Made by a program: the position numbers and the translations under genes. Shown here piece by piece: positions 48,833-58,698 of a DNA stretch of 64,000 bases; the first letter of the stretch is position 1, and each line of letters begins with the position of its first letter. The DNA comes from an uncultured Selenomonadales bacterium (lineage in GTDB: Bacteria > Bacillota > Negativicutes > Selenomonadales > Selenomonadaceae): NCBI GenBank assembly GCA_900315155.1, contig OMYB01000009.1, positions 1 through 64,000 on the forward strand, read 5' to 3'. The notes below the pieces were generated by a model that saw nothing but the letters and a program-made list of their open reading frames with translations, had not been told where the DNA came from and did not search any database.

Positions 48833-49432
48833 ATGGTAAGCGGATTCATCAACCGGCTGCTGCTGTTCGTTTTTGCTCTCTGCATGGCTGCGCTGTCTGC
48901 CGCCGTGCTGGGCGCGTCACTGGGGCTGCTGCCGGAGAGCCTGTGGCTCAATGAGGTGCATTATGCCCTGGGACAGAAGGAGAGCGTGCTCGCAGCCGGT
49001 ATCGCGCTGCTTGTCTCGCTCCATCTGCTCGGCATCGCGTGCGAGGGCCGCAGCGAGGAGGACCGGCTCCGTGAGGATGGCGAGGTGATGACGCTTGCCA
49101 CGCCGAACGGTGAGGTGCAGGTCGCGCTCAAGGCGATCCGCAGCCTGCTCAGCGATACCATCCGCCAGGTGCACGGCGTGCGCGACTGCGAGATCCACCT
49201 TCTCGTGCGCCGCGTCAAGGGGAAAGGCAAGGGACAGGCTCCGGCCTCTCTGCTCGGTGTGCGGGTGAATGTCGTACTCGGCACGGAGGCCCCTGTGCGC
49301 ACGGCGAGCGATGCGGTGCGCGAGGCGGCCGAGCGCGTGCTGGACGCGACGTTCGGCATCGCGGATGCCGAGGTGCGCGTGCGCGTTGCGGACGTGACGA
49401 ATACGCCGGTGCGCGGGCGCCGCGTGGTCTGA
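48833..49432 (+). CDS. amaP: AmaP-like membrane anchor for Asp23
   Basis: 199 residues. Two N-terminal membrane hairpin helices (LLLFVFALCMAALSAAVLGA and VLAAGIALLVSLHLLGIAC) are followed by a cytoplasmic domain that itself resembles a divergent Asp23 fold. AmaP tethers Asp23 at the membrane in staphylococci; the same is inferred here from order and shape. Confidence 0.85.
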   Translation: MVSGFINRLLLFVFALCMAALSAAVLGASLGLLPESLWLNEVHYALGQKESVLAAGIALLVSLHLLGIACEGRSEEDRLREDGEVMTLATPNGEVQVALKAIRSLLSDTIRQVHGVRDCEIHLLVRRVKGKGKGQAPASLLGVRVNVVLGTEAPVRTASDAVREAAERVLDATFGIADAEVRVRVADVTNTPVRGRRVV

Positions 49433-49484
49433 CGGATCATCGGGGCAATCGGATCAATCGGATGGATGTTTAGGGAGCGGTCTT

Positions 49485-49754
49485 ATGGACAGTATGGATA
49501 CGTTGAGGGAGAGACTCCAGCAGAGTCTCCTGCACCTGTGGGATTACCACCGCAGCCAGGCTATCGGTCTGGGACTCGGCCTTGGCCTGGGGCTGTGCAT
49601 CCTTTGCTTCGGCTTCTGGCCGATGCTGTTCCTCGCTCTCTGCGGCGGCGTGGGCCTCTACATTGGCACGCGTGTCCAGCGCGGTGAGTCGGTGATCGAC
49701 AGCGCCCTGCGTGCCCTGCGGCGCCGGTTCGGCGACGATATCGGGCGATACTGA
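49485..49754 (+). CDS. DUF2273 small membrane protein
   Basis: 89 residues. A Gln-rich start is followed by two membrane helices (AIGLGLGLGLGLCILCFGFW and MLFLALCGGVGLYIGTRVQR). DUF2273 proteins accompany Asp23 and AmaP in Firmicutes. Function unknown; presumably part of the same membrane complex. Confidence 0.85.
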   Translation: MDSMDTLRERLQQSLLHLWDYHRSQAIGLGLGLGLGLCILCFGFWPMLFLALCGGVGLYIGTRVQRGESVIDSALRALRRRFGDDIGRY

Positions 49755-49781
49755 TGCGGTAGAAAGAAAGGTAAGGAAACT

Positions 49782-50213
49782 ATGAGTCGTAGATCTGCGA
49801 GAGAAAGAGCCCTTCAGGCGCTTTTTCAGCTCGACCTGAACCACGCGGACAGCGCGGATCAGGAATCCATGTATGAGACGCTGGCCATCGACACGGCGCT
49901 CGGCGAGGCAGATAAGCCGCTGGGCGAAAAGAGCCGTGCCTATATGAAGACGATCGTAACGGGTGTCCGCCAGCATCTCGAGGAGATCGATGCGCGCATC
50001 CAGAAAAGCTCGAAGGAGTGGAAGGTGGAGCGCATGGCGGGCGTGGACCGCAACCTCTGCCGCATCGCCGCCTGGGAGATGTATTTCTCCGAGGAAAAGC
50101 TGGATCCGGGCGTCGCCATCAATGAAGCGGTCGAGCTGGCAAAGAAATATGGCACCGATGATTCGGGACGGTATGTGAACGGCATCCTCGGCGCGATGAC
50201 AAAACTTTCCTGA
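49782..50213 (+). CDS. nusB: Transcription antitermination protein NusB
   Basis: 143 residues, all-helical. RRSARERALQALFQLDLN at the start and VDRNLCRIAAWEMYF, VAINEAVELAKKYGTDDSGR, YVNGILG are NusB signatures. It binds boxA RNA with NusE and supports rRNA transcription. Confidence 0.95.
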   Translation: MSRRSARERALQALFQLDLNHADSADQESMYETLAIDTALGEADKPLGEKSRAYMKTIVTGVRQHLEEIDARIQKSSKEWKVERMAGVDRNLCRIAAWEMYFSEEKLDPGVAINEAVELAKKYGTDDSGRYVNGILGAMTKLS

Positions 50214-50225
50214 CATAGCAGGGGA

Positions 50226-50253
50226 AGAGCCGGACGCGGTCTGGCTCTTTTTT
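50226..50253 (+). terminator. Possible terminator after nusB
   Basis: AGAGCC-GGAC...GTCT-GGCTCT then T6. Polymerase may end here or read on into xseA. Confidence 0.75.
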
Positions 50254-50279
50254 CATAAAGGGGAAAAGGGGGCAAATCC

Positions 50280-51491
50280 ATGGCCATCCACAGTGTCAGC
50301 CAGGTGACGGCATACATCAAGGGGATGTTCGACCGCGAGCGGGCGTTTGGGAGCATCCTCATCCGCGGCGAAATCTCGAATTTCAAGCGGTATGCCTCGG
50401 GGCACTGCTATTTTACGCTGAAGGATGAGGCGTCATCGCTGAAATGCGTGATGTTCCGCGCGAGTGCGGCGCATCTGCGGTTCCAGCCCGAAAACGGCAT
50501 GCAGGTCGTGGGATCGGGGCGCATCTCGGTCTACGAGCGCGACGGCGTGTACCAGTTCTACGTGAACAGCATGAAGCCGGAGGGCGCGGGCGACCTCGCC
50601 CTCGCGTTCGAGCAGCTGAAGGCGAAGCTCACGGCGGAGGGGCTGTTTGATGAGGCGCACAAGAAGCCTCTGCCGCGGTTCCCGCACACGATCGGCATCG
50701 TGACGTCGTCGTCTGGCGCTGTGCTGCGCGATATCTATCACGTCTCGAAACGGCGCTGGCCGTCCATCCAGCTCGTGCTGCGGCCCGTGCTCGTGCAGGG
50801 GGAGCAGTCGGCGGAGCAGGTGGCGGCGGCCATCCGGTTCTTCAACGAGTCGTATCCCGTCGATGTATTGATTGTGGGGCGCGGCGGCGGCTCGATGGAG
50901 GATCTCTGGTCTTTTAACGAGGAGCCGGTCGTGCGTGCCATCTACGAGTCAAAGATCCCGGTCATCTCGGCCGTCGGTCATGAGACGGACTTCACGCTGG
51001 CGGATTTCGCCGCCGACCGGCGCGCCGCGACGCCGTCGCAGGCCGCGGAGCTCGCCGTGCCGGACCGCGAGGAGCTCACGCGTTACGTAGAGAGCCTACA
51101 GGACCGCCTGCAAACGGTCTCCAGGCGCGGCATCCAGCAGAAGCGGCTGCGCCTCGGGGCCCTGCTCTCGAGTACGGCCCTGCGCCAGCCCCAGCTGCTG
51201 CTCGCGGCGCGCCGCCAGCGCCTCGACCACGCGATGGCACGCCTGCAGGAGCTCGGCAAATCCCAGATGGAGGCGCGCAAGCACCGCCTGCAGCTCGCCA
51301 TGGACCGCCTCGAGCTCCTGAGCCCGCTGCACGTCCTGCGGCGCGGCTACGGCGTCCTGGAGCGGGAGGGTGCAGCGGTCACGAGCATCCGTCAGGTCCA
51401 GGAGGGCGATGCGATGACGGTCATCCTGAAGGACGGCCGCGTGCCGGTCACAGCAGGAAAGCCCTATACGGGAACAGAAAGGAAGAAGTAA
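50280..51491 (+). CDS. xseA: Exodeoxyribonuclease VII large subunit
   Basis: 403 residues. An N-terminal OB fold (SVSQVTAYIKGMFDRERAFG, ILIRGEISNFKRYASGHCYF) is followed by the nuclease core (VDVLIVGRGGGSMEDLWSFN, AVGHETDFTLADFAADRRAA). Acts with XseB to degrade single-stranded DNA. Confidence 0.96.
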   Translation: MAIHSVSQVTAYIKGMFDRERAFGSILIRGEISNFKRYASGHCYFTLKDEASSLKCVMFRASAAHLRFQPENGMQVVGSGRISVYERDGVYQFYVNSMKPEGAGDLALAFEQLKAKLTAEGLFDEAHKKPLPRFPHTIGIVTSSSGAVLRDIYHVSKRRWPSIQLVLRPVLVQGEQSAEQVAAAIRFFNESYPVDVLIVGRGGGSMEDLWSFNEEPVVRAIYESKIPVISAVGHETDFTLADFAADRRAATPSQAAELAVPDREELTRYVESLQDRLQTVSRRGIQQKRLRLGALLSSTALRQPQLLLAARRQRLDHAMARLQELGKSQMEARKHRLQLAMDRLELLSPLHVLRRGYGVLEREGAAVTSIRQVQEGDAMTVILKDGRVPVTAGKPYTGTERKK

Positions 51492-51492
51492 G

Positions 51493-51732
51493 ATGCCAAG
51501 AAAGAAGCAATTGACCTTTGAGGAGTCGCTCGCCCAGCTCGAGACGATCGTGAAGGACATGGAGAGCGGCGATGCGACGCTGCAGGAGCTCATGACGAAC
51601 TATTCGCAGGGCATCGAGCTTTCGAAGAACTGCCTGCAGCAGCTCACGCGCGCCGAGCAGACGATGGACCTGCTCGTCACGGGCGATGGGGAGACGGTCA
51701 GCACAGAGAAACTGGAAATTGAGGGGAACTGA
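51493..51732 (+). CDS. xseB: Exodeoxyribonuclease VII small subunit
   Basis: 79 residues, a helical hairpin. LTFEESLAQLETIVKDMESG and then QGIELSKNCLQQL match XseB. ATG comes one base after the xseA stop. Confidence 0.94.
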   Translation: MPRKKQLTFEESLAQLETIVKDMESGDATLQELMTNYSQGIELSKNCLQQLTRAEQTMDLLVTGDGETVSTEKLEIEGN

Positions 51733-51735
51733 GGA

Positions 51736-52635
51736 ATGGCTATGGCAATGGATATGGATATAAAGGCAATCTGGGACGAGCGCCGCAAGCTCGTGGAGGA
51801 GCATCTCAAGCAGGAACTGCATCGCGACGCCCCGCTCAATGAGACGCTTTGCGCGTCGATGGACTACAGCCTCATGGCGGGCGGCAAGCGCCTGCGCCCG
51901 ATCCTCGTCATGGCGGCGGCAGATGCGGTCGGCGGACAGGGCACGGATTTCATCACGACGGGCGTGGCGCTCGAGATGATCCACACGTACTCGCTCATCC
52001 ACGACGATCTGCCGGCCATGGATAACGACGACACCCGCCGCGGCAAGCCGACGAACCACAAGGTGTACGGCGCGGGCATGGCGACGCTCGCGGGCGATGC
52101 GCTGCTCACGATGGCCTTTGAGGTCATGCTGCGCCAGGAGGGCGTCGATGCGGCGACGAAGCTCGCGGTCGTGCGCGAGATGAGCATCGCGGCCGGCGCG
52201 AACGGCATGGTCGGCGGCCAGGCCATCGACCTCGAGTCCGAGGGCAAGCATATCCCGATGGAGCTCCTCAAAAAGATGCACATGGGCAAGACCGGCGCCC
52301 TGTTCCGCGCGGCCCTGCGCTCGGGCGCCATCCTCGCAGGCGCGGACGAAAAGCAGCTGCAGGCGCTCACGGACTACGCGGAGGCATTCGGCCTCGCGTT
52401 CCAGATCACGGACGATATCCTCGACGTTACGGGCGATGAGGCCGTGATCGGCAAGCCGGTCGGCAGCGACGAGCGCAACGACAAGTCCACCTACGTGACG
52501 CTGACCTCGCTCGGCGAGGCAAGAAAGCTCGCGGCAGACGCCGTGGAGCAGGGCGAGAAGGCCCTCGCAGGCTTCGGCCCGGAGGCGGACTTCCTGCGCG
52601 GCCTGCTTGACTTTTTGGTAAAGAGGGAGAAGTAA
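51736..52635 (+). CDS. ispA: Farnesyl diphosphate (polyprenyl) synthase
   Basis: 299 residues. The first Asp-rich motif is SLIHDDLPAMDNDDTRRGK and the second FQITDDILD; GGKRLRPIL and GGQAIDLESEGK are also characteristic. It condenses IPP with allylic diphosphates for quinones and undecaprenyl carriers. Its stop overlaps the dxs ATG. Confidence 0.95.
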   Translation: MAMAMDMDIKAIWDERRKLVEEHLKQELHRDAPLNETLCASMDYSLMAGGKRLRPILVMAAADAVGGQGTDFITTGVALEMIHTYSLIHDDLPAMDNDDTRRGKPTNHKVYGAGMATLAGDALLTMAFEVMLRQEGVDAATKLAVVREMSIAAGANGMVGGQAIDLESEGKHIPMELLKKMHMGKTGALFRAALRSGAILAGADEKQLQALTDYAEAFGLAFQITDDILDVTGDEAVIGKPVGSDERNDKSTYVTLTSLGEARKLAADAVEQGEKALAGFGPEADFLRGLLDFLVKREK

Positions 52636-54578
52636 TGACGGAAAACAGAGAAGCGGCGGCCACGTATCCGTTGCTCATGCGGATCCAGGAACCCGACGAT
52701 GTGAAGAAGCTCTCCGTAACCGAGCTCGAGAAGCTCGCGGCCGAAATCCGCCAGTTCATGGTCGATACAGTCTCGCAGACGGGCGGCCATCTCGCGCCGA
52801 GCCTCGGCACGGTCGAGCTCACGCTGGCACTCTACAGCGTCTATCAATTCCCGCAGGATAAGCTCGTCTGGGATGTCGGGCACCAGGCGTATACGCACAA
52901 GATTCTCACGGGGCGCCGCGACCGGTTCTCGACGCTGCGGCAGAAGGGCGGCATCACGGGATTCCCGAACCGCGCGGAGTCCCCGTACGATGCGTTCGGC
53001 GTCGGCCATGCGTCCACGGCGATTTCCGCGGCGCTCGGCATGGCGGTCTCGCGCGACCTGCACGGGCGCAGCAACAAGGTCGTGGCCGTGCTCGGCGATG
53101 GCGCGTTCACGGGCGGCATGGCCTTTGAGGCGCTAAACCACGCGGGGGATCTGCACACGGATCTCACGGTCATCCTCAACGATAACGGCCGCTCCATCGA
53201 CAAGAACGTCGGCGCCATGAGCGAGTACCTCTCGCGCATCCGCGTCGATCCGCAGTACGCGAAGGCCAAGCAGGATGTGCACGAGTTCCTCGACTCGATT
53301 CCGCATTTCGGCAGCCGCGTGCTGCGTACGGCGTCCATCATCAAGGACAGCGTGCGCTCGGCGCTCGTGCCGGGGGATGTCTTCGAGGAGCTGGGATTCC
53401 ACTACATCGGGCCCATCGATGGGCACAACATCGGCCTACTGCAGGAGATCCTCTCGAAGGCCCGCAACATGCAGGGACCGGTGCTCATCCACGTGCGCAC
53501 GAAGAAGGGCAAGGGCTACGCGCCCGCCGAGCAGGCACCGGGCAAGTTCCACGGCATCGGCACGTTTGACCCCGAGACGGGCGAGTGCGGCAAAAAGGCG
53601 GGCGCGCCGTCCTATACCTCGGTGTTCGGCCAGACGATGCTCGACCTCGCGGAGAAAGACCCGCTGCTCCTGGCTATCACGGCGGCCATGCCGGCTGGCA
53701 CGGGGCTCATGCCGTTCAAGGAGCGCTATCCGAAGCGCTATTTCGATGTCGGTATCGCGGAGGAGCACGCCGTCACGCTCGCGGCGGGCATGGCGGCCGA
53801 TGGCTGTCATCCAGTCGTCGCGATCTACTCGACGTTTGCGCAGCGCGCGTTCGACCAGCTCGAGCACGATGTCTGCCTGCAGAACCTCCCCGTGACGCTC
53901 TGCCTCGACCGCGCGGGCCTCGTCGGTGCGGACGGCCCGACACATCACGGTGTTTTTGACCTCTCGTACCTGCGCATGATGCCGAACATGACGATTTTTG
54001 CGCCAAAGGACGAGGAGGAGCTGCGGCACATGGTATGGACGGCCGTTCATACGAATGGCCCGACGGCCGTACGTTATCCGCGCGGGGCGGGCCTCGGCGT
54101 GCCGCTCACGGATACGTATCTCGATATCCCCATCGGCAAGGCGGAGGTGCTGCGCCAGGGCGGCAAAATTGCGCTGCTCGCCGTGGGCTCCATGGTCGAT
54201 AAGGTGCAGAAGGCGGCGGATATCCTCGCCGAAGAGGGTATCACCTGCACGGTCGTCAATATGCGCTTCGTAAAGCCGCTCGACCGCGACCTGCTGCTGG
54301 CACTCGCGGGGGAGATGGAGCTCTTTGTGACGCTCGAGGAGAACGCGCTGGCGGGCGGATTCGGCTCGGCTGTCGCGGAGTTCCTCGCCGATGAGGACCT
54401 CGCTGTGCCACTCGTGCGGTTCGGCATCCCGGATCATTTCATCGAGCAGGGGAGCCCTGACGAGCTGCTCGCGCTCTGCGGCCTCCAGCCGGAGCAGATC
54501 GCCGCGCGCATCCGCCAGCGCGTCGCGGGGATGAAAGACGATAGGCATGCCAAAGATAAGAAGAAAAAGAAAGACTGA
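52635..54578 (+). CDS. dxs: 1-deoxy-D-xylulose-5-phosphate synthase
   Basis: 647 residues. The thiamine-diphosphate motif GDGAFTGGMAFEALNHAG is at about 155-172, DVGHQAYTHKILTGR near 75, and the transketolase middle has RYFDVGIAEEHAVTLAAGMA. It makes DXP from pyruvate and glyceraldehyde-3-phosphate, the entry to the MEP isoprenoid pathway that feeds IspA next door. ATG overlaps the ispA stop (TAATG). Confidence 0.96.
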   Translation: MTENREAAATYPLLMRIQEPDDVKKLSVTELEKLAAEIRQFMVDTVSQTGGHLAPSLGTVELTLALYSVYQFPQDKLVWDVGHQAYTHKILTGRRDRFSTLRQKGGITGFPNRAESPYDAFGVGHASTAISAALGMAVSRDLHGRSNKVVAVLGDGAFTGGMAFEALNHAGDLHTDLTVILNDNGRSIDKNVGAMSEYLSRIRVDPQYAKAKQDVHEFLDSIPHFGSRVLRTASIIKDSVRSALVPGDVFEELGFHYIGPIDGHNIGLLQEILSKARNMQGPVLIHVRTKKGKGYAPAEQAPGKFHGIGTFDPETGECGKKAGAPSYTSVFGQTMLDLAEKDPLLLAITAAMPAGTGLMPFKERYPKRYFDVGIAEEHAVTLAAGMAADGCHPVVAIYSTFAQRAFDQLEHDVCLQNLPVTLCLDRAGLVGADGPTHHGVFDLSYLRMMPNMTIFAPKDEEELRHMVWTAVHTNGPTAVRYPRGAGLGVPLTDTYLDIPIGKAEVLRQGGKIALLAVGSMVDKVQKAADILAEEGITCTVVNMRFVKPLDRDLLLALAGEMELFVTLEENALAGGFGSAVAEFLADEDLAVPLVRFGIPDHFIEQGSPDELLALCGLQPEQIAARIRQRVAGMKDDRHAKDKKKKKD

Positions 54579-54585
54579 GATAGAG

Positions 54586-55395
54586 ATGGCAAAGAAACGA
54601 TTGGATCTGCTGCTGGTCGAGCAGGGGCTCGCCGGCAGCCGCGAGCGCGCGAAGCGCATGATCATGGCGGGCGAGGTGCTCGTCGACAACCAGAAGGTCG
54701 ACAAGGCCGGCACGACGGTCAAGGAGGACGCCGAGATCCGCCTGCTCGGCCACGACATCCCCTATGTGAGCCGCGGCGGGCTGAAGCTCGAAAAGGCCAT
54801 GAAGGAATTCGGCGTGACGCTCGCGGGCAAGGTCGCGGCGGATATCGGCGCGTCGACGGGCGGCTTTACCGACTGCATGCTGCAGAACAGCGCCGTCAAG
54901 GTTTTTGCCATCGACGTCGGCTACGGCCAGCTCGCGTGGAAACTCCGCACGGACGGGCGTGTCGTGAACATGGAGCGCACGAACATCCGCAACGTGACGC
55001 CCGAGGACATCGGCGAGCCGCTGGATTTCGCGTCCATCGACGTCGCGTTCATCTCGCTTACGAAGGTCCTCCCGGTCGCGTACGAGCTGCTGAAGCCTGC
55101 GGGAGAGCTTGTCGCGCTCATCAAGCCGCAGTTTGAGGCGGGACGCGACAAGGTCGGCAAGAAGGGCGTCGTGCGCGATCCGGCTGTCCACGAGGAGGTC
55201 ATCCGCGCCGTCACGGCGTTCGCACGCGAGCAGGGGTTCGTCTGCATGGCACTGACGTTCTCGCCCGTCAAAGGGCCGGAGGGCAATATCGAGTATCTCG
55301 TGCGCCTCACGAAGGATGCGCAGGCGGAGGACACGGTCACGGACGAGCTCGTGACGGAGACCGTGCGCGCGGCTCACGAGGCGCTCGACCATTGA
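54586..55395 (+). CDS. tlyA: TlyA-family 2'-O-ribose methyltransferase
   Basis: 269 residues. An S4 RNA-binding domain (KKRLDLLLVEQGLAGSRERA ... GEVLVDNQ) is followed by an FtsJ-like methyltransferase (VAADIGASTGGFTDCMLQNS, IDVGYGQLAWKLR). TlyA methylates rRNA riboses. I start at ATG 54586, which matches the usual MAKKRLDLLL beginning; an upstream ATG (54547) inside dxs would add 13 basic residues. Confidence 0.92.
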   Translation: MAKKRLDLLLVEQGLAGSRERAKRMIMAGEVLVDNQKVDKAGTTVKEDAEIRLLGHDIPYVSRGGLKLEKAMKEFGVTLAGKVAADIGASTGGFTDCMLQNSAVKVFAIDVGYGQLAWKLRTDGRVVNMERTNIRNVTPEDIGEPLDFASIDVAFISLTKVLPVAYELLKPAGELVALIKPQFEAGRDKVGKKGVVRDPAVHEEVIRAVTAFAREQGFVCMALTFSPVKGPEGNIEYLVRLTKDAQAEDTVTDELVTETVRAAHEALDH

Positions 55396-55451
55396 GCCTG
55401 CCCGTTAGGCGGGGCCTCACATCGAGCATGTTTTGAGAGAGGGACTGGATT

Positions 55452-56366
55452 ATGCTGAAAATCGCTGTTTTCCCGAATGTGGATAAGCCGGCGGCCCGCG
55501 AGACGCTGGACCGCATCCTGGCATTCTTTGCGGATAAAGGGGTGCAGGTCATGCTGCCGATCGATGAGTCGCGGTTCCTCGATCTCGAGGCGTACGGCGT
55601 GCCAGACATTGAGCACGCACCCGCCGACATCGCGCTCTCGCTCGGCGGCGATGGCACGCTCCTCGGCGTCTGCCGGCGCTATGGCGAGATGGCCGTGCCC
55701 GTCTGCGGCGTCAACATCGGCACGCTCGGCTTTATGGCGGATATCGAGGTCGGCGAGCTGGAGCAGAAACTCCAGCAGCTCCTCGATGGCGACTACTATG
55801 TCGAACACCGCCTGCTGCTTTCGGGATTCGTCCGGCATCAGGGGAGAGAGGATCAGCGGTTCCTCGGCCATGCCATCAACGACGTCGTCGTCACGAAGGG
55901 CGGCGTCGCGCGCATGCTGCGCCTCGGGCTCGATATCAATGGTACGCATCTCATCGATTTCAAGGCGGATGGGCTCATCGTCTCCTCGCCGACGGGCTCG
56001 ACGGCCTACTCGCTCTCCGCGGGCGGCCCCATCATGAACCCGAACATCCGCGCACTCCTGCTCACGCCGATCTGCGCGCACACGCTGACGTTCCGCCCGC
56101 TGCTCATCGATGAGGAGGACGTCGTGCACATCCGGATTTCGGCGATGCATCAGGACATCATCGTGACGTTTGACGGACAGGAGAGTTTTCGCCTGCTGCC
56201 GGGCGATGAGGTCATCGTCCGCAAATCGAACGTCCAGGCGGGCATCGTGAAATTCGAGGACCGCGACTATTACTCCGTGCTGCGCGACAAGCTCTGGCGC
56301 ACGGACACGAGGCCGGCCGCCGGCCCATCCGCGCCGGACCCGGTAGAGGAAAGAGGGAAGCTATGA
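55452..56366 (+). CDS. nadK: NAD kinase
   Basis: 304 residues. ALSLGGDGTLLGVCR holds the GGDGT motif, followed by VNIGTLGFMADIE, and SSPTGSTAYSLSAGGPIMNP binds NAD. Makes NADP. The end overlaps argR by four bases (ATGA). Confidence 0.96.
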   Translation: MLKIAVFPNVDKPAARETLDRILAFFADKGVQVMLPIDESRFLDLEAYGVPDIEHAPADIALSLGGDGTLLGVCRRYGEMAVPVCGVNIGTLGFMADIEVGELEQKLQQLLDGDYYVEHRLLLSGFVRHQGREDQRFLGHAINDVVVTKGGVARMLRLGLDINGTHLIDFKADGLIVSSPTGSTAYSLSAGGPIMNPNIRALLLTPICAHTLTFRPLLIDEEDVVHIRISAMHQDIIVTFDGQESFRLLPGDEVIVRKSNVQAGIVKFEDRDYYSVLRDKLWRTDTRPAAGPSAPDPVEERGKL

Positions 56367-56842
56367 AGAACGAACGCCATGCCACGATCAAGGAAATCAT
56401 CGCACGCGAGGTCATCGAGACGCAGGAGGACCTCGCGGACGCCCTGCGTGCCCACGGCATCCAGGTCACGCAGGCCACGGTCTCGCGCGACATCAAGGAA
56501 CTCCTGCTCATCAAGATCCCCATCGGGGACGGGCGCTACCGCTACGCCATGCCGATGAAGGAGAGCGTCATCTTCACGTCGGACCGCGTGAAACGCCTCT
56601 TCGCAGACACGGTGACGGGCGTGGACGCGAGCGAGAACATCGTCGTCATCAAGACGCTGCCGGGCAGTGCGAACACGGTCGCCGCGGCTATCGACCACGG
56701 CTCGTGGGACGAGATCATCGGCACGGTCGCGGGCGATGATGCCATTCTCTGCGTCGTCAAGCCGAAATCGGCTGTCAAAACCGTCATCGCCCGCGTCGAG
56801 AGTCTCATGGGCGATGCACCGTCGCGCGGGGCGAAAGGCTGA
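56363..56842 (+). CDS. argR: Arginine repressor ArgR/AhrC
   Basis: 159 residues. The winged helix (RHATIKEIIAREVIETQEDL, then VTQATVSRDIKEL) binds ARG boxes. The C-terminal hexamer domain has the arginine-binding GSANTVAAAIDHGSWDEIIG then TVAGDDAILCV. A possible regulator of arginine genes; relevant because the RocB-amidinotransferase fusion lies in the same window. Confidence 0.95.
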   Translation: MKNERHATIKEIIAREVIETQEDLADALRAHGIQVTQATVSRDIKELLLIKIPIGDGRYRYAMPMKESVIFTSDRVKRLFADTVTGVDASENIVVIKTLPGSANTVAAAIDHGSWDEIIGTVAGDDAILCVVKPKSAVKTVIARVESLMGDAPSRGAKG

Positions 56843-56877
56843 CTGCGCTGCGGGGGTAAAAAGGAGTATCAGAAACT

Positions 56878-58617
56878 ATGCTGAAAACGCTGACCGTATG
56901 GAATTTTGCCCTGCTGGAGCACGTGCAGGTCGAGTTCGGCCCCGGCCTCAACATCCTCACGGGCGAGACGGGCGCGGGCAAGTCCATCCTCATCGACTCG
57001 CTCGGCGCCATCCTCGGCGCGCGCATGTCGTCGGATTTCATCCGCACCGGGTGTGAATGGCTCCGCGTGGAAGCGGTGTTCACGCTCGATGACGAGTCGC
57101 TGGGCCTGCACGAGCTCCTCATGGGGCAGGCCATCGACGACAGCGAGGGGACGCTCATCATCACGCGGCAGATCACGCGCAACGGGCGCGGCGTCGTGCT
57201 CGTCAACGGCTGCCACGTCACGGCGGCCGTGCTGCGCCAGATCGGCGCCTACCTCGTCGATATCCACGGCCAGCAGGCGAACCTCGCGCTCCTGCGGCAG
57301 GAAAACCAGCTCGCTCTCCTCGACGCCTACGACCCCGACATCCTGGAGGCGCGCGCGGCCTACGAGACGGCATGGCAGGACTGGCGTCAAAAGAAAAAGG
57401 ACTACGCCGAAAAAGAGCAGGCCTCGCGCGAGTACGCGCAGCGCCTCGACATGCTGCGCTGGCAGGATCGGGAGATCGCCGAGGCCAAGCTCCAGCCCGG
57501 CGAGGATGAGACGCTCGAGGCGGAGATCAAGAAGCTCAGCCACGCGGAGAAAATCTCCGACTCCGTGCAGGAGGCCTACGCGCTCCTCGACACGCACACG
57601 AAAGACGGCATCGGCGTCCTCGCCGCGCTCGCGCAGGTGAAAAAGGACATCGACGAGATGGCACGCTACGACGACGGCCTCGGCAACCTCCAGAAGATGG
57701 TGGACGAGGCCACGATCTCCCTGCAGGAGGCCGCCTACGAGCTCCGCGACTACGGCGAGGGGCTGGATTTCTCCCCGGAAAAGCTCGACAAGCTCCAGAG
57801 CCGCATGGATGTCATCTATAAGCTCCGCAAGAAATACGGCGCGACGATCGCCGACGTCCTCGCGCATCAGGAGAAGGTCGAGGCCGAGCTCAGCGACATC
57901 GAAAACTACGACGATGACATGGCTGCGCTCAAAAAGGCCATCGAGGCGGCTTTTGCGAAAATGAAACAGGCGGCCGACGTCCTCACGAACCGCCGCCAGA
58001 AAGCCGCCGCCGAGCTCTCGACTGCCATCGCCTCCCAGCTCCTGGCCCTCGGCATGCCCCAGGCCCGCTTCCACATCGCTGTCGATGAAATAGGGACCCC
58101 CGCCAGTGAGGCGCGCTACACGGCGACGGGACAGGACGACGTCGCGATGTATTTCTCCGCGAACCCCGGCGAGACGGAGAAGCCCCTGCAGAAAGTGGCC
58201 TCCGGCGGCGAGCTCTCCCGCATCGCCCTCGCCATCAAGACCGTCTCCGCCTCGCGTGACGCCTCCGTCCCGAGCATGGTCTTCGACGAAATCGACACCG
58301 GCATCGGCGGCCGCACCGCCCAGATGGTCGCCGAACGCATCGCCCTCGTCGCCGGCTACAAACAGGTCCTCTGCATCACCCACCTCCCGCAGATCGCCTG
58401 CATGGCCGACATCCACCTCTACATCGCGAAAACCAGCGACGGCGACGCCACGGCGACCCACATCCGCCCGCTCGCCGAACGCGAACGCATCAGCGAAATC
58501 GCCCGCATGGCCAGCGGCGCCGACGCCACCACCGCCTCCCTCGACAACGCCCGCGAAATGCTCCAGCACGCCCGGGAAAAGAAAACCCAGTTCCGCGCCG
58601 AAAGGGCGAAAGGCTGA
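56878..58617 (+). CDS. recN: DNA repair protein RecN
   Basis: 579 residues, SMC-like. Walker A GETGAGKSILIDS is near residue 30, a central coiled coil spans about 155-365, and the C-terminal half has the signature VASGGELSRIALAIKT and Walker B MVFDEIDTGIGG, then CITHLPQIACMAD. It acts early in double-strand-break repair. Last gene of the Asp23-to-recN series. Confidence 0.96.
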   Translation: MLKTLTVWNFALLEHVQVEFGPGLNILTGETGAGKSILIDSLGAILGARMSSDFIRTGCEWLRVEAVFTLDDESLGLHELLMGQAIDDSEGTLIITRQITRNGRGVVLVNGCHVTAAVLRQIGAYLVDIHGQQANLALLRQENQLALLDAYDPDILEARAAYETAWQDWRQKKKDYAEKEQASREYAQRLDMLRWQDREIAEAKLQPGEDETLEAEIKKLSHAEKISDSVQEAYALLDTHTKDGIGVLAALAQVKKDIDEMARYDDGLGNLQKMVDEATISLQEAAYELRDYGEGLDFSPEKLDKLQSRMDVIYKLRKKYGATIADVLAHQEKVEAELSDIENYDDDMAALKKAIEAAFAKMKQAADVLTNRRQKAAAELSTAIASQLLALGMPQARFHIAVDEIGTPASEARYTATGQDDVAMYFSANPGETEKPLQKVASGGELSRIALAIKTVSASRDASVPSMVFDEIDTGIGGRTAQMVAERIALVAGYKQVLCITHLPQIACMADIHLYIAKTSDGDATATHIRPLAERERISEIARMASGADATTASLDNAREMLQHAREKKTQFRAERAKG

Positions 58618-58640
58618 GACAAACAACATTTACGATGAAA

Positions 58641-58690
58641 AAAGTAAAGGTTACGGCAAATCTTCACCGTGGCCTTTACTTTTTCTTTTT
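58641..58690 (+). terminator. Terminator of recN
   Basis: AAAGTAAAGG...CCTTTACTTT with an inner ACGG/CCGT pairing, then a T-rich tail. Confidence 0.85.
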
Positions 58691-58698
58691 TTACCCGC